Below, piece by piece: positions 1 to 7,003 of a stretch of 7,148 nt of DNA (positions within the stretch are counted from its first letter, which is position 1; each line of letters begins with the position of its first letter). Both the position numbers and the translations under genes were made by a program. The stretch is from an uncultured Neisseriaceae bacterium (GTDB taxonomy: Bacteria > Pseudomonadota > Gammaproteobacteria > Burkholderiales > UBA11063). The stretch covers positions 1-7,148 of the forward strand of contig CAITEL010000083.1 in assembly GCA_903891375.1 (NCBI GenBank), given 5' to 3'. The notes under the pieces are model-generated. The model was not told the DNA's origin, did not search any database, and saw only the letters and a list, made by a program, of their open reading frames with translations.

Positions 1-3000
1 ATCAAATATAATGGAACCAATCTTTTGTGTAACATTAATGACATTACTAGTCACGCTTAATGATTCTTCAGGTATTGTAGCTACAATGCTGATGCTACCA
101 ACGTTAGTGGTGGCTAGAATAAAACTACAGCTATTTAGATTACTAGATAAACTAGTACAAGTAGAGTTATTAATGGTTGCTATACTACCACCAGTTGCAA
201 ACGTAAGCGCTACTGGATGGTTGGTTACCCCAACACTACTTTCTAGTAGAAGAGTTACTAATTGACTTTCTCCAGCTATCATAGTACTTGGAACATTTAT
301 TAAGTTTAATTTGCCAACAATTGGTGCAATACTTATATTAACTGGAGTAATTGTGTATGCTTGACCAGAAACTGATTCTATGGCTACTGCATTAATTTGT
401 ACTAAAGAGCTTTCATTTAGTGCATTAATATTAACACTACAAGAAGTCTGATTAGTTAGTGATGACACAGTACAACTACTAGATTCTAAACTTACACTGT
501 CAGTGTTTGAGCTAGTTAATGTTATTTTTGTAGGATTCACTCCAATACTATTAGTTAGATTTAATTTTAATACTGACTTACTACCAGCATTTAAAGTAAG
601 AACTGTACTCTCAAAATTAATATTACCCATCTTTGGATTTATCGTAAAATCTTGCGAGGCTATCCAAATTGGTGATGATTCGTCAGGGAATGACGCAATT
701 AAACTTGTTGTGCCAGAGTTAGTGGCATTTAGTGTGGCAGTGCAGGTACCATTAGCTGCTAAAGTACATTGTGCGATATTCAGATTAGCAATATTTTGAT
801 TAGTCAATCTAAACTTAATATTCCGAGAATAAGTTAATCCAGTAGAACCAGTAGTGCTTATGGTAAAACTAGTGTTACCACCTGCGGTTAATGTATTGCT
901 TGTTGGCGTGATTTTTAATTGACCATAAATAGGATTTATAGCAAATTTAACTGAGGGTTTTGTATAACGTGTATCTGTTGTATTTACCGCTATTACATAG
1001 TTAGCATTATTTGCATACTCCTTACTAGGGGTTACATTTATCGAACATATATTATTAGTTGAAGTTAAATTACAAGTTTGACTAGAAATACTTAGTATAC
1101 TTGATGGTGCTGTTGTTGTTAAGCTAATTGGCACATTTTGATTTACCCCAATGCTATTATTAAGAAGTACTTTTACTATCCCTGTTTGACCAGCAGTAAA
1201 TGAATAAAAAGAGCTTTCAAACGTAATGTCCCCGTATTTTGGGCTTACAATAATAGCTGAACTAGTACCACTAATACTACCAGAATCAGTAATTATGCTA
1301 GCACTAAATGTTGTAGTGCCAGAATTTGTTGATACAAATGAGAGGTCACATACGGTATTAATAGTGGATAAATTACATTGTCCAACAATGTTTCCAATTG
1401 GGTTATTTGCAACTAAAGTAACAGCTTTGTCACGTAATCCAATGCTACCACCTATGGCTACGTGTACGCCTTGGCTTTCACCTGCAATCATACTAGTTTT
1501 ATCGGTAGTCACTACAATATTACCTGTAATTGGAGCTACTTTAACACTTAATGGTGCTATACTATAATTAGCTGCTGTTGCCGTGATTTGTACATTAGAG
1601 CTTTCGAGATAGCTGGCGAGCTGAATAGTACAGCTAGGGTTTTGACTTGATAAAGTACAGCTATTATTTTCTAATACGACAGCTGAAGTATCACTACTTT
1701 GCAAGTTAACAATAGTATTACCTACAGAGAAACTACTTTCTAGACTTAGCGTTACTGACGTTACACTCTTAGTCGTTGAAGTGCCACTAGTTGTAGTAAT
1801 GCTTTGAGTATTAAATTTAATGTTGCCAGTATTATTACCAATTTGGATTGGTTTACTAATTACAGTTAAACCATTACTTGGCATATTAGCAGTAATGTTA
1901 ATATTTCCATTAGCGCTGGCAGTGAAGTTAAAGATACAACTATTAGTTGCGGTTGTCATATTACATGAAACTGGAGTTATAGTACCTGAGCTACTAGGTG
2001 CAGTTAAATTTACTGCACGAGGAATACTTAATCCGCTACTACCTACGAGACTTACAGTAATGCTTTCACTTTGCCCAATAATTAATTGTTGGGTAGCTAA
2101 ACTGATATTTAAATTACCAAAGATAGGACTTACAGTAACATTTAATGGAGTTATCGTATAACCTGTTGCTGTTGCTGTTATTTGCGTACTACTTTCTAAA
2201 TTACCAGTTAATGTTAATGTACATGTGGTATTGGTTGATGACAACACGCATGGAGTTTGACTTAGGGTAACTTTAGTAGTATCAAGACTGGCAAAAGTAA
2301 CTGGCACATTAGTAAGTCCGCTACTTCCTGTTAATGCCACAGTAACATTTGTGGTTGTGCCACTATTTAAGCTAACACTGGCTTGACTAAACGCAATATT
2401 ACCTATTTGTGGGGTAATAGAAACAGTAGATGTTGTAGCAAGTGTAGGCTCAGTTAATGCATTGGCATTAATAGTGACATTGCCAATGGCTGATGAGTTT
2501 AAAATTAATTGACATGAATTACTACTACTAGATAGTGTACAGGTTGGATTTGTTTGCCCAGCCAAACTAGTTAGAGTCGCAATACTGCCACTTGATGAGC
2601 TTAAACTAAATTGAATTAAACGACCAGAAACTGCAGCACTATTTTGTAGAGTAACAGTAACTAAATTACTTTCATTTACACGCATAGTATTATTAGCAGT
2701 AGCTATCTTTAATGTACCTAATTGTGGTTTTACAGTTACACTTAATGGAGCGATAGTATAACCAGTTGCACTGGCTGTTATACTAACAGTACTTTCCATA
2801 ATACCCGTTAAGGTAATAGGACAACTTGTATTAGTTGAGGATACTGTACAACTTGTAGTATTCAAATTAAGCGCATTTGAGTTATTAGATAAAGTAATAA
2901 CAGTATTGCCTACGCCAACACTACCAGTTAAATTAAGCGAAGTAGTTATTGACCCTATATCATTTATAGATGCGGTTGGCGAAGTAAATGATATTAATCC

Positions 3001-4761
3001 TGCTTTAGCATTGGTAGTAATACTCGGACTCGTTACACTAATACTTGGTGTACCACTGGTTGAGGCACTTAGAGTTGTGTTTCCTGGAGTATTGCTTGCA
3101 ATAAAATTAAAATTACAACTATTACTTGCTGAAGATAGTACACATGATATTGGTGATATACTACCGACTAGAGGGTTAGATAAGCTAACGTTTACAGTAC
3201 GTCCACGTACCCCTAAACTTCCTGACTCTATTAATGTAACAACTTGACTTTCACTAGCATTCATTGTAGTATTTAATTTGCTAAATACTAGAGAACCTAA
3301 AATTGGTTGAATGCTTGTAGTAGCAGGTGCTATTGTGTAACCAGACGCACTGGCGTTAATTTTAACTGTAGCAGATTCGAGTAAGCCATTAGCAAAAATA
3401 CTACAGCTTGAATTACTGGATGATACTGTACACACAGATGATTCTAACAATAACGATGAGCTATCGCTTGAGCTAAAGTTTATTGTAGTTGGGTTAACCC
3501 CAGTACTACCATTTAAATTAGCGGTGATTAATGTTTTACTGCCAGAATTTATACTACTAGCTACGTTTAAGCTAATATTACCGACAACTGCACTAACAGT
3601 AATGGCATTACTAGTAACGGTTAAATTAGATTCGGTACTACTCGTTGCAATTATTTGAGTTGTTCCAGCATTTGTTGCACTTAACGAAACATTGCACGTA
3701 TAATTATTTTGCGAGGATATAGTACAACTAGAAGCACTTAAACTACCAACTTGTGGATTAGTTAAGTTTAGGCTTATTACTCTACTAATAACACCTTTAC
3801 TACCTTGTAAAAATAACGAAATGTTTTGTGTTGCACCTACATTCATTGTTGGTTGTGTAGGTGTTAAAGTTAAACTACCTAAAACTGGTTTAACAGTAAC
3901 ATTTAATGGCGCAACAATATAACCTGATGCTGTTGCATTAACAAGCACGTTAGTGCTCTCAGTAATACCTGCAATAGTTAAATCACAACTAGGTGAACTA
4001 CTTGATACCACACATGCTGTAGGAGATAAATTACTTGATGCGGAAAAATTAACTGCATTAGGATTTGATGTTGTAAAACCAACCGTAGTATTTGCCACAC
4101 CACTACTATTGGCTAAAGTTAATTGCACTGAGGTTAAGTTATTACTATTAACAGTTATATTTGATACATTAAAAGCAAGAGTACCCGCAATTGAACTAAT
4201 CAAAATATTTTGCGTAATTGGTGTTAAGATTGGGTCAATTGGCGTTGCAGTAATAGTATCCATTCCATTAGCACTGGCAGTATAATTAAAAGTACAACTA
4301 GATTTCGCACTAGATAGCGTACAAGATGTTACATCTAGACTACCGAGTAATGGATTCACATTGCTTAAATTTACCACTCGTGATATTACTCCAGAGCTAC
4401 CAATTAAAGATAATGTAATTGCCTGTGTTTTACCAAATTGTACAATATCACTTGTTGGGGTTATCGATAAACTACCCACCACTGCATTCGTATTTAAACT
4501 AACAGGGCTTATTTGATAACCAGTTGCTGTTGCATTTAAAGTGGTACTACCTTCCATATTACCAGTAAGATTCACTGTACAAGTTGGATTGGCTGTGGTT
4601 AAACTACAACTTGGAGTATCTAACATTGCTGTGCTTGAATCAGTATCTAAATTTACCACAACAGGGGTGGTTACACTAATACTGTCATTTAAATACAAAG
4701 TAACTAATTTGGCTTGTCCACTAGTTAAATTAAGTGAAGTTTGATCAAAAGTGATATTTCC
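1..4761 (-). repeat. Alternating A/B Ig-like supra-repeats (eight complete units plus the start of a ninth)
   Basis: Type A domains (4, 6, 8, 10, 12, 14, 16, 18) start with Gly-x-Ile/Leu-x-Phe/Leu and mostly end in a Thr-Ala-x-Gly-Tyr-x-Ile-x-Pro signature (Tyr is kept but the flanks vary in 16 and 18). Type B domains (5, 7, 9, 11, 13, 15, 17, 19) have an Ala/Ser/Thr-Asn-x-Gly turn after the second Cys and often end Val-Thr-Ser-x-x-Ile. Taking the Gly that opens each A domain as the boundary, the units are 4186-4761, 3583-4185, 3001-3582, 2404-3000, 1828-2403, 1234-1827, 628-1233 and 19-627, i.e. 192-203 residues each. The next A domain opens at 18. Cys codon pairs (lowest base): 4606/4579, 4321/4294, 4012/3985, 3724/3694, 3430/3403, 3142/3115, 2848/2821, 2539/2512, 2248/2221, 1963/1936, 1657/1630, 1375/1348, 1072/1045, 766/742, 472/439, 157/127. 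The ends of type A domains also look alike at DNA level (around 1540-1580, 2130-2180, 2730-2780, 3890-3930), which suggests growth by duplication of pairs. Confidence 0.88.
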
Positions 4762-5937
4762 TGCAGAATATAATGTAGTAGTATCTAATTGTGCTACATT
4801 ATAACCATTAGCAATGGCAAATACATGCCCAATCCCAGCACTTAGTCCAGAAATAGATAAATCGCAAGAAAAATTGGAATCATTACTTAAAGTACATGAG
4901 CTGGGGCTTATTATTGCTCCAGCGACATCAGATACGAAATTAACATTGAGGGTGGAAATACCAGCACTACCAATTAAACTGACGCTTGTGGCCATGGTTT
5001 GCCCTAGGTTAGCCTTTAGTGAGTCAGTCTCAAAAGCTATGCGACCAAGCTTAGCAACAACGGTTAATGGTAGTTTGATTGGAGTGTAAGTGCTTGAGCC
5101 ACCACCTGAGGTTGTAGCAATTAAATTAAAATCACCACTTGCTGTTGGTGTAATATTTAGCACGCAATTATTACTTGTTGAGGATAAAACACATGATGAT
5201 TTATTAAGTGCTGCAATATTTTTATCTAAACTAAAATCAATATTTAAATCAGAGATACCACTACTACCATCTAAAGATAACTGAACTAAATACTGGTTAC
5301 CAACTTGCAAATTAGATAACGGAGTAGTAAAATTTAATGCTCCCGTAGAACTACTAGTACTAGCTACATTTAATAAGATTGGAGTTGGTTGATTTACATT
5401 TTGAGATGTTATTAAATTTGTTATATATGGAGTAACAGAGTAAGAGCCTGTTGCAACATTAGTGGTATCGACAAAAACAGAACATGAACCACCTGATTTT
5501 AAGATGCACTGACTTGGGTTAGTTGTAACTACAGGTAATGCAGTATTGTTAGTTACAAAGTTATATAATTTGGTTAATTTATTTATTTTTTGCGTTGAGC
5601 TTACAGTATTAAACGCTACACTAACAGAAGTATTATTGTCCCCACCAATAAGAGATACAGTATAGCTTGAAACAGTTCCAGATTGTACCGAAAAGTTTGA
5701 TTCGGCAAGTGTAATGCTTGCCCCAGCACTATCTGGTACTGGCACAACATAAGAGCCAGCACCACTGAGTATTGGACTCGTTGGTGTCGGTGTCGGTGTG
5801 GGTGTTGGATTTGGGGTAGGTGTTGGCACTGGGGTTGTGCTAGATGACCCACCACCACCTCCACCACCGCCGCCTCCACAGGCAACTAATACGAAGAAAA
5901 GAAACAATACTAATAAAATACGATAAACTGTTTTCAT
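1..5937 (-). CDS. Giant Ig-like repeat surface lipoprotein, 3' end beyond the window
   Basis: The minus frame starting at ATG 5937 is open for 1979 codons to the left edge; every in-frame triplet was read and none is a stop. Order of parts: signal peptide (residues 1-19), lipidated Cys20, ten glycines (21-30), Ser/Thr/Pro linker (31-55), then at least 19 tandem beta-rich domains of about 94-105 residues to residue 1979. Each domain has one Cys pair in a C-x-(L/V/I)-S-S-type loop, fitting an Ig-like sandwich in an oxidising, extracytoplasmic location. The protein is very rich in Ser, Thr, Asn, Val and Ile and poor in charged residues. The start is supported by a Shine-Dalgarno sequence 8 nt upstream and the signal peptide directly after it. 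No catalytic motif or second membrane segment is visible. Known for the class: long lipid-anchored Ig-like arrays act as stalks of adhesins or other surface fibres. Adhesion here is inference, because the distal end is missing. It follows the regulator gene on the same strand after a 304-nt gap, so it probably has its own promoter. Confidence 0.93.
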   Translation of the reverse strand, partial: MKTVYRILLVLFLFFVLVACGGGGGGGGGGSSSTTPVPTPTPNPTPTPTPTPTSPILSGAGSYVVPVPDSAGASITLAESNFSVQSGTVSSYTVSLIGGDNNTSVSVAFNTVSSTQKINKLTKLYNFVTNNTALPVVTTNPSQCILKSGGSCSVFVDTTNVATGSYSVTPYITNLITSQNVNQPTPILLNVASTSSSTGALNFTTPLSNLQVGNQYLVQLSLDGSSGISDLNIDFSLDKNIAALNKSSCVLSSTSNNCVLNITPTASGDFNLIATTSGGGSSTYTPIKLPLTVVAKLGRIAFETDSLKANLGQTMATSVSLIGSAGISTLNVNFVSDVAGAIISPSSCTLSNDSNFSCDLSISGLSAGIGHVFAIANGYNVAQLDTTTLYSAGNITFDQTSLNLTSGQAKLVTLYLNDSISVTTPVVVNLDTDSSTAMLDTPSCSLTTANPTCTVNLTGNMEGSTTLNATATGYQISPVSLNTNAVVGSLSITPTSDIVQFGKTQAITLSLIGSSGVISRVVNLSNVNPLLGSLDVTSCTLSSAKSSCTFNYTASANGMDTITATPIDPILTPITQNILISSIAGTLAFNVSNITVNSNNLTSVQLTLANSSGVANTTVGFTTSNPNAVNFSASSNLSPTACVVSSSSPSCDLTIAGITESTNVLVNATASGYIVAPLNVTVKPVLGSLTLTPTQPTMNVGATQNISLFLQGSKGVISRVISLNLTNPQVGSLSASSCTISSQNNYTCNVSLSATNAGTTQIIATSSTESNLTVTSNAITVSAVVGNISLNVASSINSGSKTLITANLNGSTGVNPTTINFSSSDSSSLLLESSVCTVSSSNSSCSIFANGLLESATVKINASASGYTIAPATTSIQPILGSLVFSKLNTTMNASESQVVTLIESGSLGVRGRTVNVSLSNPLVGSISPISCVLSSASNSCNFNFIASNTPGNTTLSASTSGTPSISVTSPSITTNAKAGLISFTSPTASINDIGSITTSLNLTGSVGVGNTVITLSNNSNALNLNTTSCTVSSTNTSCPITLTGIMESTVSITASATGYTIAPLSVTVKPQLGTLKIATANNTMRVNESNLVTVTLQNSAAVSGRLIQFSLSSSSGSIATLTSLAGQTNPTCTLSSSSNSCQLILNSSAIGNVTINANALTEPTLATTSTVSITPQIGNIAFSQASVSLNSGTTTNVTVALTGSSGLTNVPVTFASLDTTKVTLSQTPCVLSSTNTTCTLTLTGNLESSTQITATATGYTITPLNVTVSPIFGNLNISLATQQLIIGQSESITVSLVGSSGLSIPRAVNLTAPSSSGTITPVSCNMTTATNSCIFNFTASANGNINITANMPSNGLTVISKPIQIGNNTGNIKFNTQSITTTSGTSTTKSVTSVTLSLESSFSVGNTIVNLQSSDTSAVVLENNSCTLSSQNPSCTIQLASYLESSNVQITATAANYSIAPLSVKVAPITGNIVVTTDKTSMIAGESQGVHVAIGGSIGLRDKAVTLVANNPIGNIVGQCNLSTINTVCDLSFVSTNSGTTTFSASIITDSGSISGTSSAIIVSPKYGDITFESSFYSFTAGQTGIVKVLLNNSIGVNQNVPISLTTTAPSSILSISSQTCNLTSTNNICSINVTPSKEYANNANYVIAVNTTDTRYTKPSVKFAINPIYGQLKITPTSNTLTAGGNTSFTISTTGSTGLTYSRNIKFRLTNQNIANLNIAQCTLAANGTCTATLNATNSGTTSLIASFPDESSPIWIASQDFTINPKMGNINFESTVLTLNAGSKSVLKLNLTNSIGVNPTKITLTSSNTDSVSLESSSCTVSSLTNQTSCSVNINALNESSLVQINAVAIESVSGQAYTITPVNISIAPIVGKLNLINVPSTMIAGESQLVTLLLESSVGVTNHPVALTFATGGSIATINNSTCTSLSSNLNSCSFILATTNVGSISIVATIPEESLSVTSNVINVTQKIGSIIFD
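4762..5772 (-). repeat. Membrane-proximal domains 1-3, not in the alternating pattern
   Basis: Three domains lie between the Pro-Thr linker and the regular array. Their Cys pairs are residues 144/152, 249/258 and 348/358 (codons ending at 5506/5482, 5191/5164 and 4894/4864). Domain 1 (about residues 56-175) is the most divergent: its C-x7-C loop has a Gly-Gly-Ser just before the second Cys, resembling the loop of choice-of-anchor-type bacterial Ig-like domains, and the preceding stretch is unusually Lys-rich for this protein (residues about 118-125). Domain 3 ends in the Gly-Tyr signature of type A although the following domain 4 is also type A, so the A/B alternation starts only at domain 4. 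Confidence 0.75.
5773..5877 (-). other. Poly-Gly and Pro-Thr linker after the lipidated Cys
   Basis: Residues 21-30 are ten consecutive glycines encoded by mixed GGN codons. Residues 31-55 are three Ser, two Thr, then mainly alternating Pro and Thr with one Val and one Asn interrupting. This is a flexible tether followed by an extended spacer that would hold the domain array away from the membrane. The Pro-Thr part has a 6-nt period at DNA level (GGTGTN on the plus strand), a possible slippage site. Confidence 0.9.
5878..5937 (-). other. Lipoprotein signal peptide and lipobox of the giant protein
   Basis: Residues 1-20 have a short basic n-region (Lys2, Arg6), a hydrophobic core (residues 7-18, mostly Leu, Val, Phe) and the lipobox Leu17-Val18-Ala19-Cys20, the pattern cut by signal peptidase II with lipid added to Cys20. 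Residue +2 of the mature protein is Gly, not Asp, so under the Lol rule known from enterobacteria it would go to the outer membrane. Which face of the membrane it occupies cannot be read from the sequence. Confidence 0.92.
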
Positions 5938-5945
5938 GATATGTA

Positions 5946-5952
5946 ACCTCTT
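5946..5952 (-). promoter_or_regulatory. Ribosome binding site of the giant lipoprotein gene
   Basis: The minus strand reads AAGAGGT, then 8 nt, then the ATG at 5937. It is a strong Shine-Dalgarno match and fixes the start immediately before the signal peptide. Confidence 0.8.
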
Positions 5953-5982
5953 AATGCATAAAATAAATGCTTATGCTAGAAG

Positions 5983-6014
5983 TTTATAGTATTGTTGTTT
6001 TTTAAAAAATAGGA
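5983..6014 (-). promoter_or_regulatory. Candidate promoter of the giant lipoprotein gene
   Basis: On the minus strand the overlapping hexamers TACTAT (5991-5986) and TATAAA (5988-5983) are possible -10 elements about 50 nt before the start codon. A good -35 is absent: at 17-nt spacing from TACTAT the hexamer is TCCTAT, lying inside the first 12-bp motif. A poor -35 covered by a repeated motif would fit activator dependence, but AT-rich DNA gives such -10 matches by chance. Confidence 0.3.
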
Positions 6015-6019
6015 GTTTT
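6008..6019 (+). promoter_or_regulatory. 12-bp motif copy 1 (AATAGGAGTTTT)
   Basis: It matches copy 2 at 11 of 12 positions in the same orientation. It overlaps the expected -35 region of the candidate promoter. The binding protein is unknown; the adjacent LuxR-type regulators are the obvious candidates, by inference from position only. Confidence 0.45.
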
Positions 6020-6059
6020 AGAAGAAAAAGTACTGTTTATTTGGATGTGTGGTTGATGC

Positions 6060-6071
6060 AATAGGGGTTTT
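6060..6071 (+). promoter_or_regulatory. 12-bp motif copy 2 (AATAGGGGTTTT)
   Basis: Its centre is 52 bp from copy 1, about five helical turns, which would put both on one face of the DNA. It is also the left arm of an inverted repeat with copy 3. Confidence 0.5.
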
Positions 6072-6100
6072 GAGGCATTTAATTTTAGGTTAATTATCCG

Positions 6101-6112
6101 AAAATCCCTATT
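6101..6112 (-). promoter_or_regulatory. 12-bp motif copy 3 (AATAGGGATTTT on the minus strand)
   Basis: It is inverted relative to copies 1 and 2 and differs from copy 2 at one position. Its centre is 41 bp from copy 2, about four helical turns. Together with 6060-6071 it makes a 12-bp-arm inverted repeat with one mismatch and a 29-nt spacer. There is no T-run after either arm, so an operator is a better reading than a terminator. Confidence 0.5.
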
Positions 6113-6241
6113 AAGCAATCTTATACGATTTATCTGTTGGTAACTGAAAAATACCAATAATGTTTTGTATGTTTGCATGGTGTTGAGAGATTAATTTAGT
6201 AGAGGTGGTATATGAAAAAGTATATACTTCAATTGTTAAGG

Positions 6242-6997
6242 CTATAGATGTGGCTGTAAATCTTTAGTGCTGTTGTTTAGCACAATTATATCATCGGTAG
6301 GCAATAACTCATTTATATTAAGTGCCAAAATACCTAATGTTTTCGCTTTTGCTTTTAATTTTTTTAAGTTGCTAACTTGCATTTTATAATAGATATTTTC
6401 ATGAATATTATGGGTAATCATCTTTGGTGTAATATTTTTTTGATAATAATTACTTAAGAGTATCGATACCTCTTTATCTGTTTTGCCTTTGCATTTTAAA
6501 TAAATCACTTCAAGCTCATAATTAGTTAAAAAATTTAGAATTTCACTATTATTAAAAAAATTTTTTTCTTTAGACGATTGTAATATATTTTGATTAGTTG
6601 GGCCACCAGTTAATTCAATGGCGACTATATTTCCTGTTTTAGGGTTAGATATAGGTGAAGCACAAATAACAAATTTTCTAAATTTCTGTTGAGGATTATT
6701 ATGAATTGCTATATATACTCGAGATTCATTTAAATTTAACACTTCATTAAAAAGTATACGCTTCTTATCTATAATATCTTTAGGGCGCGGAATACCATCA
6801 ATAAAATTCAAACCTAGAATTGAACTTTCATCTAGATTACGAAAACAAGAGGCAACCGAATCAGAAGCAAAAATTATGTTGAAATTTTTGTCGAGCAGAG
6901 CCTGATGACCAAATTTTTTTTTGGTTATTTTAAGGAATTCCACATAATTTACAATGAAATCAGCATCTAAAGTTTCATTATTTATATTTGTTTGCAT
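6242..6997 (-). CDS. PAS domain-containing LuxR-type HTH transcriptional regulator
   Basis: This is a complete 251-residue protein. Residues about 25-130 look like a PAS-type sensor: an Ile-Ile-Phe-Ala-Ser strand (41-45), a Leu-Gly-Leu-Asn-Phe-Ile segment (61-66), and late strands at 94-99 and 107-113, with an Asn-Pro-Lys-Thr-Gly turn (118-122) before the last strand. Residues about 157-225 match the LuxR/GerE DNA-binding domain: Leu157-Thr158, Glu161-x-Glu163-Val164, Gly171-Lys172-Thr173-x-Lys175-Glu176-Val177 and the recognition-helix region 190-202, then Lys205-Met206. About six extra residues (Asn183-Asn188) sit between the scaffold helix and the recognition helix. There is no transmembrane segment and no receiver-type phosphorylation domain, so it is probably cytoplasmic and senses a small molecule, redox state or partner protein; the ligand is unknown. 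It follows a paralogous gene by 20 nt and precedes the giant lipoprotein gene on the same strand, which makes that gene a plausible target (inference). The start is fixed by a well-spaced Shine-Dalgarno sequence. Confidence 0.9.
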   Translation of the reverse strand: MQTNINNETLDADFIVNYVEFLKITKKKFGHQALLDKNFNIIFASDSVASCFRNLDESSILGLNFIDGIPRPKDIIDKKRILFNEVLNLNESRVYIAIHNNPQQKFRKFVICASPISNPKTGNIVAIELTGGPTNQNILQSSKEKNFFNNSEILNFLTNYELEVIYLKCKGKTDKEVSILLSNYYQKNITPKMITHNIHENIYYKMQVSNLKKLKAKAKTLGILALNINELLPTDDIIVLNNSTKDLQPHL

Positions 6998-7003
6998 TTA
7001 AAT

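Larger units (their letters stand above)
5938..6241. other. Gene-free AT-rich region upstream of the giant lipoprotein gene
   Basis: These 304 nt hold no ORF with coding support. They contain the Shine-Dalgarno sequence, a weak promoter candidate, three copies of a 12-bp motif, a 6-bp dyad (GCATAA 5956-5961 / TTATGC 5971-5976) just upstream of the Shine-Dalgarno, and a 12-bp palindrome AAGTATATACTT at 6218-6229 close after the stop of the regulator gene. No GC-rich hairpin with a T-run is visible on either strand, so the regulator transcript may continue into the giant gene or end by another mechanism. Confidence 0.7.

Noticed and set aside
11..5284. Nine plus-strand ORFs of 64-113 codons across the left 5.3 kb
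   Set aside because: They are antisense shadows of the repeat gene. Their Leu/Val/Pro-rich sequences are what antisense reading of Ser/Thr/Asn-rich repeats gives, they lack consistent Shine-Dalgarno sequences, and they recur roughly with the repeat period.
5773..5830. Simple-sequence tract GGTGTN as an independent repeat or CRISPR-like element
   Set aside because: It is the coding DNA of the Pro-Thr linker; the period is two codons and there are no spacers.
5616..5885. Minus-strand 89-codon ORF rich in Gln and His
   Set aside because: It is another frame inside the start of the giant gene. Its His/Gln/Pro run is the out-of-frame reading of the Pro-Thr linker codons.
5956..5976. Short dyad GCATAA / TTATGC as a riboswitch or operator
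   Set aside because: Six-base arms in AT-rich DNA are expected by chance, and no known riboswitch core is recognisable.
5936..5989. Plus-strand 17-codon ORF starting at 5936
   Set aside because: There is no Shine-Dalgarno upstream, it overlaps the start and ribosome binding site of the giant gene on the other strand, and its composition is that of AT-rich noncoding DNA.
6218..6229. Palindrome AAGTATATACTT followed by T residues on the minus strand as a terminator of the regulator gene
   Set aside because: The hairpin would have only about five A-U-rich pairs around an AUAU loop. That is too weak to call an intrinsic terminator.
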